Origin: Elusimicrobiota bacterium
GTDB taxonomy: Bacteria > Elusimicrobiota > UBA8919
Direction: 5' to 3'
NCBI GenBank assembly: GCA_028718185.1
Contig: JAQUMH010000007.1
Coordinates: 61,608 to 125,607, forward strand
DNA: 64,000 bases
Made by a program: the position numbers and the translations under genes. The notes below the pieces were generated by a model. That model did not search any database. It was not told the DNA's origin and saw only the letters and a list, made by a program, of their open reading frames with translations. This document shows, piece after piece, positions 50,753-60,595 of the stretch; positions within the stretch are counted from its first letter, which is position 1; every line of letters begins with the position of its first letter.

Positions 50753-53734
50753 ATGTTAAACTCACTTGAACTTTCCGGCGCCTTAGCTTATTCTGTTATA
50801 AAAAAACAACATTTATATAACAACATTCTTATTCTAATGAAAAATGATGAGGATGCTGATGATGTATCTCAAGATATTTTAACCATTTCAAGAATATTAC
50901 GACAACCGCCGCTTAAGGTTGCTGTTTTTCCCGAAAACAATATTTACCTGGAAATGAAAACACTTTCCCAGATTATTCCGAATGAAAAAATCTGTTTATG
51001 TACAACAGCCAACATATTAGATAAAAAGATATTTTCACCTGAAAGTTTTAAAGAAGCAATAATAAAAATTAAAAAAGGTGATACAATAAATCAGGATTTT
51101 CTGGTTTCAAAACTATCAGAAAATGGCTACGAGAGAGTTGACATAGTTACAGATATCGGCGAATTTTCAATAAGGGGTGAAATTATTGATATTTGGGTAG
51201 TAACCTTTAATTTACCGGTCAGGTTCGTTTTTAATATAACCGAAATTGAAACAATAAAATATTTTGACCCGAACAATCAGCGTTCTGTATCTGAAGTTAA
51301 TGAAACTGAAATAATACCTGCTAAAGAAAAAGAAGAAGTAACTATTCTTGAATATTTAAAACATGATATGGACACTGCAAATAAAAGAATAGATAATGGT
51401 GTGCATACCATGCATACTTTTACAGATTCTGATGTTGTTTCTTACTTACCTATATCAGAATTTAACGGCAACTTAGAACTTTTTAGCGAAAAATTTTATA
51501 ATTGGCAAAAAGAAGATTTTGAAGTTTTCATAGTAGCTAACAATGAAGGCGAGAAGAACCATTTATCTGAAACTTTAGGGACTGACTTTAAAAATTTTAT
51601 ATTTATAGGACAACTCTCTTCCGGGTTCATCATTGATGATGATAAAATTGTTTTTGTTACTACAAACGAAATATTTTCCAGATATAAATCGAGAATCCGC
51701 ACATCTAAATTCTTCAAAAAAATCGGGACACCGTTAGAAACTCTTTCAGATATTAAAACCGGCGATTTTGTTGTTCATGAAAAGTACGGAATAGGTATTT
51801 ATGACGGTTTAAAGAAAATAACTTCCGGTGAAATTACTGCAGAATACATATCCGTCCTGTATGCTAATAATGACAAACTATTTGTTCCCATTAATGATTT
51901 TCAAAAACTGCAAAAATACTTTGGCCTTAGTAAAAAACCGCCAAAGATAAACTCACTTGACAACACCGCTTGGGAAAGAACAAGAGTTATTGCCGATGAA
52001 AATGCCAGAAAATTAGCTCAACAACTATTACAAATTTATGTTGAAAGATTTAACGTTAATAGACAACCGTTTTTAAAAGACTCACAATATGAAAAAGAGT
52101 TTGAAAATGAATTTATTTACGAAGAAACTCCTGACCAGATAAAAGCAATTAATGACGTTAAAAACGATATGACCGGTCAATTCCCTATGGAAAGGTGTAT
52201 CTTCGGAGATACCGGTTTTGGTAAGACAGAAGTTGCAATGAGGGCTGCATTGAAAGCTGTTCTATCAGGTAAGCAGGTATGCCTTATGGCACCGACTACT
52301 ATTCTTGTCCAACAACACGAACAAACGTTTTTAGAAAGGTTTGCTGACTGGCCTGTAAAATTAAAAACTCTTTCTAGATTTAAAACAAAAAAAGAACAAA
52401 AAGAAATTATTGAAGAATTGAAAAATGGTAAAGTTGATATAATTATCGGTACTCACCGGTTATTAAGCAAAGATATCTCTTTTAGTGATTTAGGACTTTT
52501 AATAATTGATGAAGAACACCGTTTTGGTGTTGCAGATAAAGAAAAAATAAAATCTCTCAAAAAAAATGTTGATTGTTTATACCTTACTGCAACTCCCATA
52601 CCCCGTACTCTTTCAATGGCTCTTTCAGGAATAAAAAATATGTCATCAATAGAAACGCCGCCTGCCGGTAGACAATCTGTTGAGACTAATCTTTTAGAAT
52701 ATGATGAACAAATTATCAAAAATGCAGTTATGCATGAATTTTCCCGCGGTGGTCAGATTTTTTATATACACAATAAAATTGGAACAATAGAGAAGTGTCT
52801 ATATAATTTAAAAAAAACATTTCCTTTTGTAAAATTTGATTTCTTGCACAGCAAAATGACGCCAAAAGAAATTGAAAATAAAATGTTAAGATTTTTGAAA
52901 AAAGATTTTGATTGCCTGATTTCCACCACCATTATAGAGGCAGGTCTTGATATTCCTAATGTTAATACTATTATTATTGAAGAAGCAGAAAACTTTGGAT
53001 TAAGTCAACTTTATCAGTTGCGCGGCCGCGTAGGTCGGTCAAAAACGAAAGCATATTGTTATTTATTCTACAAAACGGAAGAACTTACTGAAATAGCCGA
53101 AAAACGCCTTGTTGCAATAAAAGAATTCGCTAATTTAGGGTCAGGCTTCCGTCTTGCACTGAAAGATTTGCAAATAAGAGGTGCCGGAGAGATATTAGGT
53201 AAAAAACAGCATGGTTGTGTTGATTCGATAGGTTTTGATATGTATTTAAAACTTCTTGAAAAACATTCAAACGAAATCAAGGGAATAAAAACAGAAGAAG
53301 AAATAATCCCAAAAATTGACATTTCGGTAGATGCTATTATTCCGTCAGATTATATAAACAATGAAGCATTAAGAATTGGATTTTACAAAAACATTCTGAC
53401 AGCGGATAGCTTAAAAAATCTTAACGAGATTAAAATAGAAATGAAAGACCGTTTTGGCAGGGTCCCTGATGAAGTCGAAAACCTCATGGCTATAGGAGAA
53501 ATACGCCTTATGGCAAAAAAACTTGCAATATTGCAGATAACATCCTCTCCTTCATCTGTTATGATTAAATTTTCTAAAAACACAACAATAGAACCCTCAA
53601 AGATTCTCTCTATATTAAAAAATAAAAAATTCAGATTTATCAAAAATGACTTAGTAGAAATATTTTTTGAGGAATCATTATCTCATAAAAAAAATATTGT
53701 TTTTATAAAAAACCTATTGCAATCTTTTAAATAA
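50753..53734 (+). CDS. mfd: Transcription-repair coupling factor Mfd
   Basis: The protein is 993 aa from ATG 50753 (a TTG at 50669 would add 28 residues that do not look native). Order: UvrB-like region (about 1-270, GYERVDIVTDIGEFSIRGE), RNA-polymerase-interacting CarD-type domain (VVHEKYGIGIYDGLKKI), translocase with Walker A GDTGFGKTE and Walker B DEEHRFG, helicase lobe 2 with QLRGRVGRS, and a C-terminal TRCF domain. It displaces stalled RNA polymerase and recruits UvrA. It is shorter than the about 1150 aa of E. coli Mfd, mainly at the N-terminus. Confidence 0.95.
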   Translation: MLNSLELSGALAYSVIKKQHLYNNILILMKNDEDADDVSQDILTISRILRQPPLKVAVFPENNIYLEMKTLSQIIPNEKICLCTTANILDKKIFSPESFKEAIIKIKKGDTINQDFLVSKLSENGYERVDIVTDIGEFSIRGEIIDIWVVTFNLPVRFVFNITEIETIKYFDPNNQRSVSEVNETEIIPAKEKEEVTILEYLKHDMDTANKRIDNGVHTMHTFTDSDVVSYLPISEFNGNLELFSEKFYNWQKEDFEVFIVANNEGEKNHLSETLGTDFKNFIFIGQLSSGFIIDDDKIVFVTTNEIFSRYKSRIRTSKFFKKIGTPLETLSDIKTGDFVVHEKYGIGIYDGLKKITSGEITAEYISVLYANNDKLFVPINDFQKLQKYFGLSKKPPKINSLDNTAWERTRVIADENARKLAQQLLQIYVERFNVNRQPFLKDSQYEKEFENEFIYEETPDQIKAINDVKNDMTGQFPMERCIFGDTGFGKTEVAMRAALKAVLSGKQVCLMAPTTILVQQHEQTFLERFADWPVKLKTLSRFKTKKEQKEIIEELKNGKVDIIIGTHRLLSKDISFSDLGLLIIDEEHRFGVADKEKIKSLKKNVDCLYLTATPIPRTLSMALSGIKNMSSIETPPAGRQSVETNLLEYDEQIIKNAVMHEFSRGGQIFYIHNKIGTIEKCLYNLKKTFPFVKFDFLHSKMTPKEIENKMLRFLKKDFDCLISTTIIEAGLDIPNVNTIIIEEAENFGLSQLYQLRGRVGRSKTKAYCYLFYKTEELTEIAEKRLVAIKEFANLGSGFRLALKDLQIRGAGEILGKKQHGCVDSIGFDMYLKLLEKHSNEIKGIKTEEEIIPKIDISVDAIIPSDYINNEALRIGFYKNILTADSLKNLNEIKIEMKDRFGRVPDEVENLMAIGEIRLMAKKLAILQITSSPSSVMIKFSKNTTIEPSKILSILKNKKFRFIKNDLVEIFFEESLSHKKNIVFIKNLLQSFK

Positions 53735-53822
53735 TTTGGTATACTCGCCGCATGTAATATGAATCGCAGGCGTGTAACAGTTTTGAATTAATTGCTTGTT
53801 GATTTATTTAATTGGAGGTACT

Positions 53823-54749
53823 GTGAAAATACTAAGAAGTAATTTAAGTGCCAAAAAAACTGATTATATCAGTTTATTGTGGATTTTTGTTTTTTTGAGT
53901 TTTAGTTTCTTTCTTTTTGGTTGTTCAAACAAATCAGAGAAAGTACTGGCAAAAGTAGGCAGTGAAAAAATCACACTTTCTGAATTCCAACAGATGCTAC
54001 AGAGCGCGCCTCCTAACCTTCAGGACTACTTATCAACAGATATTGGCCGCAAGCAATATTTAGACGCTTTGTTAAAAGAAAAAATGGTTCTTATTGCTGC
54101 AAAAAAGCAGGGTATCCAGAACAGACCTGCAGTAAAGAAAAATTTAGCTGAACTTGAAAAACGGTTGAAAGATAATTACATAAAGTTAAAAGACGAAACC
54201 TTAGTTGATGAGTTTGTCAAAGAAAAAACTGCCTTAGGTGATACGGAAGTCAAAGATTATTATGAAAAGCATAAGGACGATTTTGAAAATCCATCGGAAC
54301 TTAAAGTAAGTCATATCCTTTTACCGACAGAAAATGATGCAAAAAATATCTTAGAACGCATTAAAAAAGGTGAGGATTTCCAAAAGCTTGCCAAAGAATT
54401 ATCAATTGACAAAATGACAGCCCAAAAAGGCGGAGATTTAGGCTTTTTTGGCAAGAGGCAATATGTAAAAGAGTTTGAGGATGCTGCATATAATATTAAA
54501 AAAATCGGTGATGTTTCGGATGTAGTAAAAACCCCGCTGGGTTTCCATATAATAAAACTTACCGATAAAAAACAACTCAAAGCTAAAAAATTAGAAGAAG
54601 TTGAAACTGAAATAAAGCAAGTCATTCAAAAAGAAAAACTTGATAAATGGATGGAAGATATTTCTAAACAATATAAACCGGAAATAAACTATGAATTGCT
54701 TTCAAAGAATTTTGGACAAGAGAATAAATTAAACAACACTAGCAAATAA
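53823..54749 (+). CDS. Peptidyl-prolyl isomerase lipoprotein (PpiC/PrsA-type)
   Basis: The protein is 309 aa from GTG 53823, chosen for the GGAGG ribosome site 4 bases upstream; a TTG at 53796 also opens the frame. A hydrophobic signal segment ends in LFGC, a lipobox. The parvulin domain is complete: ELKVSHILLP, KGEDFQKLAKELSIDKMTAQKGGDLGFF and TPLGFHIIKL. It should catalyse prolyl isomerisation and fold envelope proteins such as the secretin or outer-membrane porins. It shares its layout with the next gene. Confidence 0.9.
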   Translation: MKILRSNLSAKKTDYISLLWIFVFLSFSFFLFGCSNKSEKVLAKVGSEKITLSEFQQMLQSAPPNLQDYLSTDIGRKQYLDALLKEKMVLIAAKKQGIQNRPAVKKNLAELEKRLKDNYIKLKDETLVDEFVKEKTALGDTEVKDYYEKHKDDFENPSELKVSHILLPTENDAKNILERIKKGEDFQKLAKELSIDKMTAQKGGDLGFFGKRQYVKEFEDAAYNIKKIGDVSDVVKTPLGFHIIKLTDKKQLKAKKLEEVETEIKQVIQKEKLDKWMEDISKQYKPEINYELLSKNFGQENKLNNTSK

Positions 54750-54856
54750 ATGAAAGTTATAGAATTAAAACGATAAGACCCTAAAACTCTATAACCCTAT
54801 AACTCAATAACGTGGTTAGTTCCTTGCTTCGCTTGAATATTGAATAAGGAGAAAAA

Positions 54857-55921
54857 ATGAATATTGTAAGATATGCACAAAACAAAAAAGAAAATAAAGG
54901 TAGTTATTGGAGTTGGGTTTTATTTTCCCCCGTTTTATTTTATATTTTATCATTAACCTGCCTTCATGCAAGCACGATAAACAAAATAATGGCTAAGGTT
55001 AATGATGATGTTATCTTACAGGCAGACTTTGATGAAGTAATAACTCCCATGATAGAGCAAATTAAAAGTAAATATGGCGAGGAATTGAAGAAAGAAGAAC
55101 TGGATAAAAAAATTGCTGAAATTAAAAAAGAATTCCTTGACCAGATGATTGATCAGAAATTGCTTCTGCAGGAAGCTAAGAAAAAAGATATTAAAGTCAG
55201 TAAAAGAGATTTGGAAAATGGTATAGAACTTATAAAGGACAGATTTAAGAAAAAGGGCGATAAAGTTCTTACCCCTGTTGAAGTAGAAGTCGAATTTAAT
55301 GCTGAGATGAAAAGGCAAAACCTTACAATGGCACAGTTCCGCGATAAAGTTCGTGAAGATTTGATGATTAACAAACTACTGGACATTGAAGTAGTTTCCA
55401 AAGCAACCAAACCTACGGGCGAAGATTTAAAAACATACTTTGAGAAAAATAAAGATAAATTTGATGAACCTGAAAAAGTTTCTGTAAGGCATATACTTAT
55501 TCGCTGTGAAAAGAATGCATCCATAAAAGATGAGTCTTTGGCATTAAATAAAATAAAAGAAGTGCAGCAAAAACTGAAAAAAGGCGAAGACTTCGCAAAA
55601 CTCGCATCAGAATACTCTGAAGACCCCGGCAGTGCTAAAGACGGCGGTAATTTGGGTTTCATCGTAAAAGGTATGATGGTCAAAACTTTTGAGGATGTAG
55701 CGTTTAAAACGCCGGTTGGCGATATTTCCGATTATTTTAAAACAGAATTCGGTTATCATATACTAAAGATTGATAGTAAACAGGCAAAACTAAGCAGGAC
55801 TTTTGAACAAGTTAAAGATAACCTCGAAAAGTATCTTATGGGTGAGCAAAACCAGGAACAATATGAAAAATATATGAAAGACCTGCGTAGTAAGTCAACT
55901 ATATCCATAACTGAAAAGTAG
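54857..55921 (+). CDS. SurA-like peptidyl-prolyl isomerase (periplasmic)
   Basis: The protein is 354 aa. A signal segment (about 17-38) precedes a SurA N-terminal-like helical chaperone domain (INKIMAKVNDDVILQADFDEV near 41-60) and a parvulin domain (VSVRHILIRCEKN, KGEDFAKLASEYSEDPGSAKDGGNLGF, TEFGYHILKID). It helps fold outer-membrane proteins. The AAGGAG ribosome site precedes the ATG. The pair of foldases probably arose by duplication and is separated by a 107-bp gap in which I see no clear element. Confidence 0.9.
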   Translation: MNIVRYAQNKKENKGSYWSWVLFSPVLFYILSLTCLHASTINKIMAKVNDDVILQADFDEVITPMIEQIKSKYGEELKKEELDKKIAEIKKEFLDQMIDQKLLLQEAKKKDIKVSKRDLENGIELIKDRFKKKGDKVLTPVEVEVEFNAEMKRQNLTMAQFRDKVREDLMINKLLDIEVVSKATKPTGEDLKTYFEKNKDKFDEPEKVSVRHILIRCEKNASIKDESLALNKIKEVQQKLKKGEDFAKLASEYSEDPGSAKDGGNLGFIVKGMMVKTFEDVAFKTPVGDISDYFKTEFGYHILKIDSKQAKLSRTFEQVKDNLEKYLMGEQNQEQYEKYMKDLRSKSTISITEK

Positions 55922-55924
55922 AAC

Positions 55925-56806
55925 ATGTTCAAACCAACAATTGCTATTACCATCGGTGACCCTTCCGGAATTGGTAGTGAAATCGTAAAAAAAGCAATCT
56001 TAGACAAATCTATATTAAAAATTTGTAAACCTGTTGTTATAGATACAAATTTTCTGCCGTCACATACCAAATTGGAATTTATCCCTGGTAAACCCTCTAA
56101 AAAAAGCGACAAAGCAGCAATTTCTCTTTTAAATAAAACTATAGAATTACTAAAAAAAGGATGTATTGATGCGACAGTTACAAGTCCTGTTTCAAAATCA
56201 GCATTCGGCAGATTTAGAGGACACACAGAATTCTTTGCCGAAAATTTTGGCATAAAAGAATTTGAAATGTTAATGGTCGCTGATGATTTAAAAATACTTC
56301 TCCTGACAAGACATATCCCGTTAAAAGACGTAGCAAAAAAATTAAACATAAAAAATATCGTAAAAAGCATAAAAATTGTTTATTCTTTTATAAAAGATAA
56401 ATATGATATAAAAAATCCTAGCGTAATTGTATGCGGATTAAACCCCCATTGCGGCGACAAAGGTCTTGTAGGTAATGAAGAACTAAAGATAATTATTCCG
56501 GCTATAAAAATGTTAAAAAAAGCAGGATTAAATATTTCAGGACCTGTAAATTCCGATATTGCTATTAAAAATAACAAACATGATTTAATTGTCTGTATGT
56601 ATCATGACCAGGCAATGGTACCGCTTAAGCTACTAAAACCTGATAAAATAGTAAATGTAACAGTAGGACTCCCCTTTATCCGTACTTCCCCGGGTCATGG
56701 CACCGCATATAACATCGCAGGAAAAGGAATTGCTGACCCTCAATCAATGATAGAAGCGATAAAACTTGCTTGTCTGTTGACAAGAAAAAATAAAAAGGTA
56801 AAATAG
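55925..56806 (+). CDS. pdxA: 4-hydroxythreonine-4-phosphate dehydrogenase PdxA
   Basis: The protein is 293 aa. TIAITIGDPSGIGSEI opens the fold, HTEFFAENFG and GLNPHCGDKGLVGNEE hold metal-binding His/Asp positions, and YHDQAMVPLKLL and RTSPGHGTAYNIAG are family signatures. It oxidises 4-phosphohydroxy-L-threonine in vitamin B6 synthesis. It is a little shorter than E. coli PdxA (about 330 aa), and catabolic PdxA2-type enzymes cannot be ruled out. It lies 3 bp after the SurA-like gene. Confidence 0.92.
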   Translation: MFKPTIAITIGDPSGIGSEIVKKAILDKSILKICKPVVIDTNFLPSHTKLEFIPGKPSKKSDKAAISLLNKTIELLKKGCIDATVTSPVSKSAFGRFRGHTEFFAENFGIKEFEMLMVADDLKILLLTRHIPLKDVAKKLNIKNIVKSIKIVYSFIKDKYDIKNPSVIVCGLNPHCGDKGLVGNEELKIIIPAIKMLKKAGLNISGPVNSDIAIKNNKHDLIVCMYHDQAMVPLKLLKPDKIVNVTVGLPFIRTSPGHGTAYNIAGKGIADPQSMIEAIKLACLLTRKNKKVK

Positions 56807-56851
56807 TTAAAAGTATTAAATATTTCTGCTCTGTTAAGTCAGTTTAAAGTT

Positions 56852-56956
56852 GTCATTGCGAGAGCCGATTTGTCGGCTCGCGGCAATCTCATGAAATTGC
56901 TTCATGGAACATGTCCCGAACAAAAATTAAGATTGCTTCGTTACGCTCGCAATGAC
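56852..56956. repeat. GTCATTGCGAG-type inverted repeat element, copy 1
   Basis: The element starts GTCATTGCGAG and ends CTCGCAATGAC (perfect 11-bp ends). Inside are the hairpins GAGCCGA/TCGGCTC (56862-56879) and CATGAA/TTCATG (around 56890-56905), and a central GATTGCTTCG. Two relatives lie at 59647 and 62998. It occupies the gap between pdxA and the HNH gene. The structure resembles repeat families seen in many bacteria, possibly non-autonomous mobile elements. Confidence 0.8.
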
Positions 56957-57018
56957 GGCAGTTTCAAAATAGCTAACTTTTACTACGGCAGGTCGGTATT
57001 CAGCGTGATGGTGTTATT

Positions 57019-57612
57019 ATGTCAGATGTATTAGTACTAAATAAAAAATTTTATGCTATTCACATAACGACTTGGCAAAAAGCGTTTTCTTTGCTTTACA
57101 TTGACCACGCTAGCGTTGTTGACGAAGAATATAATCTATATTCGTTTTCCAATTGGAAAGATATTTCCCAACACATAACAAACCATTCTTCCGGATATAT
57201 TCATACGCCTTCATTCAAAATTGCCATACCTGAGGTAATTCTTTTAAAATTTTACGATGAACTCCCTCCAATGGACATAAAATTTACAAGAAAAAATATC
57301 TATGAACATTATAAATATAAATGCTGTTATTGCGGCAAGAAAAAATCAACCAGTGAACTTAACCTTGAACATGTAATCCCTGTAAGCCGCAATGGAACAA
57401 CTGATTGGCTGAATGTAGTTATTTCGTGCATTCCATGCAATCTAAAGAAAGCGAATCGTACTCCTCAAGAAGCAGGCATGAAACTCTTAATCAAACCGTC
57501 AAAACCTGATTGGAAAGGACCTATTTCCTTATGCTATAAGTCCGGAATGAAAATTAAAGCATCCTGGCAAAAGTTTATCGATAATGTTTACTGGAACGTC
57601 GAATTGGAATGA
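57019..57612 (+). CDS. HNH endonuclease
   Basis: The protein is 197 aa. The HNH core spans about residues 100-145: CCYCGKKK (C102/C105 zinc pair), LEHVIPVSRNG with H118, the NVV stretch and CIPCN (C137/C140). The first 90 residues have no recognised domain and include DVLVLNKKFYAIHITTWQKA, a conserved leader of this HNH subfamily. It cuts DNA in homologues of the McrA/Cas9-related group; a role in defence, repair or mobile DNA is open. It overlaps rsmA by ATGA, so it is co-expressed with a housekeeping gene. Confidence 0.85.
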   Translation: MSDVLVLNKKFYAIHITTWQKAFSLLYIDHASVVDEEYNLYSFSNWKDISQHITNHSSGYIHTPSFKIAIPEVILLKFYDELPPMDIKFTRKNIYEHYKYKCCYCGKKKSTSELNLEHVIPVSRNGTTDWLNVVISCIPCNLKKANRTPQEAGMKLLIKPSKPDWKGPISLCYKSGMKIKASWQKFIDNVYWNVELE

Positions 57613-58388
57613 AAACCCGCCTTGGACAGAACTTCCTTGTAGATAAAAACATAACACGTAAAATTGCAGCATCAGCAGATATTTTACCATCTGATACTAT
57701 TATCGAAATAGGACCGGGAAACGGGATTCTTACAGAAGAAATAGGAAATATTTCTAAAAAAGTAATTGCAATTGAAATTGATAAAACACTTACAAATAAT
57801 CTTTCCGTTAAATTTGAAAATAACAACAATATAATAATCATAAATAAAGATTTTCTTAGATGGACGCCTCCGAGAATAAAAAAATTAAAATTCGTTGCAA
57901 ATCTGCCATATTATATCTCATCCGCTATTATTGGAAAAATATTACATTTGGATAATTGGGATACCGCCGTTTTAATGGTTCAAAAAGAAGTTGCAGAACG
58001 GCTTAAAGCTCTTCCCGGGACCGACGATTATGGAATCCTGTCAATAGCTTGCCAGGTCTTTTGTACGGTAGAAAAGATTTTTGACGTTTCCAATACCTGC
58101 TTTTTTCCTAAACCAAAGGTAACATCAACAGTAGTAAAACTTAAACGTTTAAGCAAACCGCTTATTAAAAAAACAAACGAAAAAAGATTCTTTAAAATAG
58201 TTAAATCGGCATTCGCTCATAGACGAAAAACTATATTAAACTCCCTTTCTATGGAACTTGATATAAACAAAACTATAATACAAAAGAAACTTTTAGAAGC
58301 GAATATATCACCTTTTTGTCGCGCAGAAACAGTATCAATAGCCAGTTTTATAAAATTAACTAATGTTTTATCTATTCCAAAAAAATAA
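57609..58388 (+). CDS. rsmA: 16S rRNA dimethyladenosine transferase RsmA (KsgA)
   Basis: The protein is 259 aa. LGQNFLVDKN at the N-terminus, IEIGPGNGILTEEI (SAM motif I) and NLPYYISSAII (catalytic NLPY) are diagnostic. It dimethylates A1518/A1519 of 16S rRNA. It starts in an ATGA overlap with the HNH gene, and its 3' end overlaps the next membrane-protein gene by 26 bp. Confidence 0.95.
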   Translation: MKTRLGQNFLVDKNITRKIAASADILPSDTIIEIGPGNGILTEEIGNISKKVIAIEIDKTLTNNLSVKFENNNNIIIINKDFLRWTPPRIKKLKFVANLPYYISSAIIGKILHLDNWDTAVLMVQKEVAERLKALPGTDDYGILSIACQVFCTVEKIFDVSNTCFFPKPKVTSTVVKLKRLSKPLIKKTNEKRFFKIVKSAFAHRRKTILNSLSMELDINKTIIQKKLLEANISPFCRAETVSIASFIKLTNVLSIPKK

Positions 58389-59625
58389 ATTAGTTCTTAT
58401 TATTTTATTTTTTTCTTATCTTTTATTTTTACCTCCAACTTCTGATGATAATGAAAGAAGCCGTCTTGCATTGACATATTCAATAGTTGATACCCATACC
58501 TTTAACATTGATAAATATGAAAAACTTACAATTGATAAGGCATACAAAGACGGTCATTATTATACCGATAAAGCACCCGGTATCTCGTTGCTTGCTGTAC
58601 CCGTTTATGCTGTCTTGAGGATTTTTAACTTTCCCCCTGCACCAAAACCCGCATATAGATATATTTTTGCGGTTTTGTTTTCAGCAATACCCACTATAAT
58701 CCTTGTATTTTATATTTATAAGTTTCTACTTTCGATTACAATAGAAGAAAAAACTGCAAAACTAATTTTAATCGCATATTCACTTGCAACAATTGCTTTC
58801 CCTTTTTCACTTGTATTTTATCCATATCAAATTGTCTCATTATATTTATTTATTTCATTTTTTCTGATTTTTAACAAAAACAATTACTTTTATTCAGGTT
58901 TATTATGTGGATTAGCAATTATTTCAGATTATACCGTCATTCCGGTATTTTTATATTTTACAGTTTATATTTATTGTACAAACAAAAAGTCAATTGGAAA
59001 ATATCTTACTGGCATAATTCCATCTTTACTGATTTTAGGTATTTACAACAAATTGTGTTTTGGAAATCCGTTCCTTATCGGTTATAATTACGAATCTGTC
59101 TCACAATTTAGAAGTGAAATGTCAAAAGGACTATTTGGGATAACAACCTTTAATTTTAATAATTTTTTTAAAATAACTATTAGTTCATATAGAGGTCTGT
59201 TTTTCTACTCGCCATGGTTGATTTTTGTTTTTTTAGGTGTTAAAACCTTTTATTCAACTTACAAAAAGGAATTTTTTCTCTTCTCGACAATTATTATTTA
59301 CTTTTTTATTCTTTGTGCATCTTATTGGAATATAAATGGCGGTGAAATTATCGGTCCAAGAATACTTTTACCTATGCTTCCTTTTCTTGTTGTTTTTGCC
59401 GGTTTTGCTAAAAAGACAAGAGGGTTATATTTATTAATATTACTTTCATTTATAATCATCTTTTCTGTTGTATCGTCTGATATTCACTTACCTGAAGGCG
59501 AATATAATCCACTAATTAATTATACTATGCATATGATATTAAAAGGAGATTTTCTACGTGCTCCTTCAATAATTATTTTATATTTATTATTTTTGTTTTT
59601 TGGAGTAAAGAAATATTTAGAGTAG
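58363..59625 (+). CDS. Membrane glycosyltransferase-like protein (GT-C type)
   Basis: The protein is 420 aa with about 10 membrane helices. An early acidic motif (PPTSDDNERSRLALTYSIVD), a YTDKAPGISLLAVPVYAV stretch and a hydrophobic core resemble GT39/phospholipid-carrier-dependent glycosyltransferases. Such enzymes use polyprenyl-phosphate sugars at the outer face of the inner membrane. It overlaps rsmA by 26 bp in another frame. Without an identifiable catalytic loop the call stays moderate. Confidence 0.68.
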   Translation: MFYLFQKNKLVLIILFFSYLLFLPPTSDDNERSRLALTYSIVDTHTFNIDKYEKLTIDKAYKDGHYYTDKAPGISLLAVPVYAVLRIFNFPPAPKPAYRYIFAVLFSAIPTIILVFYIYKFLLSITIEEKTAKLILIAYSLATIAFPFSLVFYPYQIVSLYLFISFFLIFNKNNYFYSGLLCGLAIISDYTVIPVFLYFTVYIYCTNKKSIGKYLTGIIPSLLILGIYNKLCFGNPFLIGYNYESVSQFRSEMSKGLFGITTFNFNNFFKITISSYRGLFFYSPWLIFVFLGVKTFYSTYKKEFFLFSTIIIYFFILCASYWNINGGEIIGPRILLPMLPFLVVFAGFAKKTRGLYLLILLSFIIIFSVVSSDIHLPEGEYNPLINYTMHMILKGDFLRAPSIIILYLLFLFFGVKKYLE

Positions 59626-59646
59626 TGCCCCTATTTACATTTAGGT

Positions 59647-59788
59647 GTCATTGTGAGAAGCAAAGTGACACCTGCCCGCCAACGGTTCAGTGGTGGGAAG
59701 CAATCTCACTTCTTGAGACAGAAACTTAGATTACTTCACAAAACATGTTATTCGAAAACCGAGATTGCTTCGTTTCACTCGCAATGAC
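59647..59788. repeat. GTCATTGCGAG-type inverted repeat element, copy 2
   Basis: It runs from GTCATTGTGAG to CTCGCAATGAC. A nested GGTGTCA/TGACACC stem (59645-59651 and the matching arm near 59667) and the GATTGCTTCGTTTCACTCG tail repeat features of copy 1. It fills the 214-bp gap between the membrane glycosyltransferase and prepilin peptidase genes, which run towards each other, so it may also end transcription from both sides. Confidence 0.78.
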
Positions 59789-59839
59789 AAGTAAGAAATT
59801 TGCATTGGCAAATATAAAAGGGACTTATCCGACAGTACA

Positions 59840-60595
59840 TTAAAAATGGCTAGCGAAGAAAATAATCAGGATGCCAAGTGATATGTAGGGACCGAATGGA
59901 ATAAAATCTGAGGATTTTTTTTTCTTAAAAACAATTAAAATTAGACCTGTAAAACCACCTATACAACAAGCAATAAATAATGCAGTAAAAACATTATTAA
60001 TGCCTAAAAAACTCCCACCTGCAGATATAAGTTTTATGTCACCTCCGCCCATTACCTCTTTTTTATAGATTTTTGAACCAATTAGTGCCAAAAGATAAAG
60101 AAGTAATCCGCCGGAAATCGCTCCGGATAAAGAATTTAGAAAGCTATTTTTTATCCAAATCCCAGAAGTTAATACAGGATTAAAAGGACTTAAAATAAGC
60201 CCTATGATTAACAGTGAGACAGAAAAAACATCAGGTATGATTTTTAAGTGTATGTCAATAAACGAAATTACAATCAGATAAAACCCAAGCAAAACAGAAA
60301 TAAAAAAAATAGTGGAAATCCCAAAACACAAATAAGATACTAAAAAATATATTCCTGTTAAAAATTCGACTACCGGATATTCAGGAGAAATAGCCGTGTG
60401 GCAATTCCTGCATTTTCCTTTAAGAAGTAAAAAACTTAATATCGGAATATTGTCTCTCCATCTGATCGGAATTAAACATTTGGGGCAATGCGAGGGAGGT
60501 TTTACAATGGATTTTCTGTAAGGAAGCCGTCTTATACAAACATTAGCAAAAGAACCAAAAAGTGACCCAAGAACAAATAATAATAATTCTACCAC
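59840..60595 (-). CDS. pilD: Prepilin peptidase PilD
   Basis: The protein is 251 aa. C37/C40 and C62/C65 form the zinc-type methylase domain; D114 (SFIDIHLKIIPD) and D186 (VMGGGDIKL) are the catalytic aspartates of the A24 family. About eight membrane helices follow. It cleaves the leader of the two pilins upstream and N-methylates Phe1. The start is GTG 60595, overlapping the pilin stop by 7 bp. Confidence 0.95.
   Translation of the reverse strand: MVELLLFVLGSLFGSFANVCIRRLPYRKSIVKPPSHCPKCLIPIRWRDNIPILSFLLLKGKCRNCHTAISPEYPVVEFLTGIYFLVSYLCFGISTIFFISVLLGFYLIVISFIDIHLKIIPDVFSVSLLIIGLILSPFNPVLTSGIWIKNSFLNSLSGAISGGLLLYLLALIGSKIYKKEVMGGGDIKLISAGGSFLGINNVFTALFIACCIGGFTGLILIVFKKKKSSDFIPFGPYISLGILIIFFASHF

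Noticed and set aside
55153..56370. Two minus-strand open frames of 176 and 204 codons across the SurA-like and PdxA genes
   Set aside because: They lie opposite well-supported genes, show low-complexity Ser/Phe-rich translations and have no family motifs.
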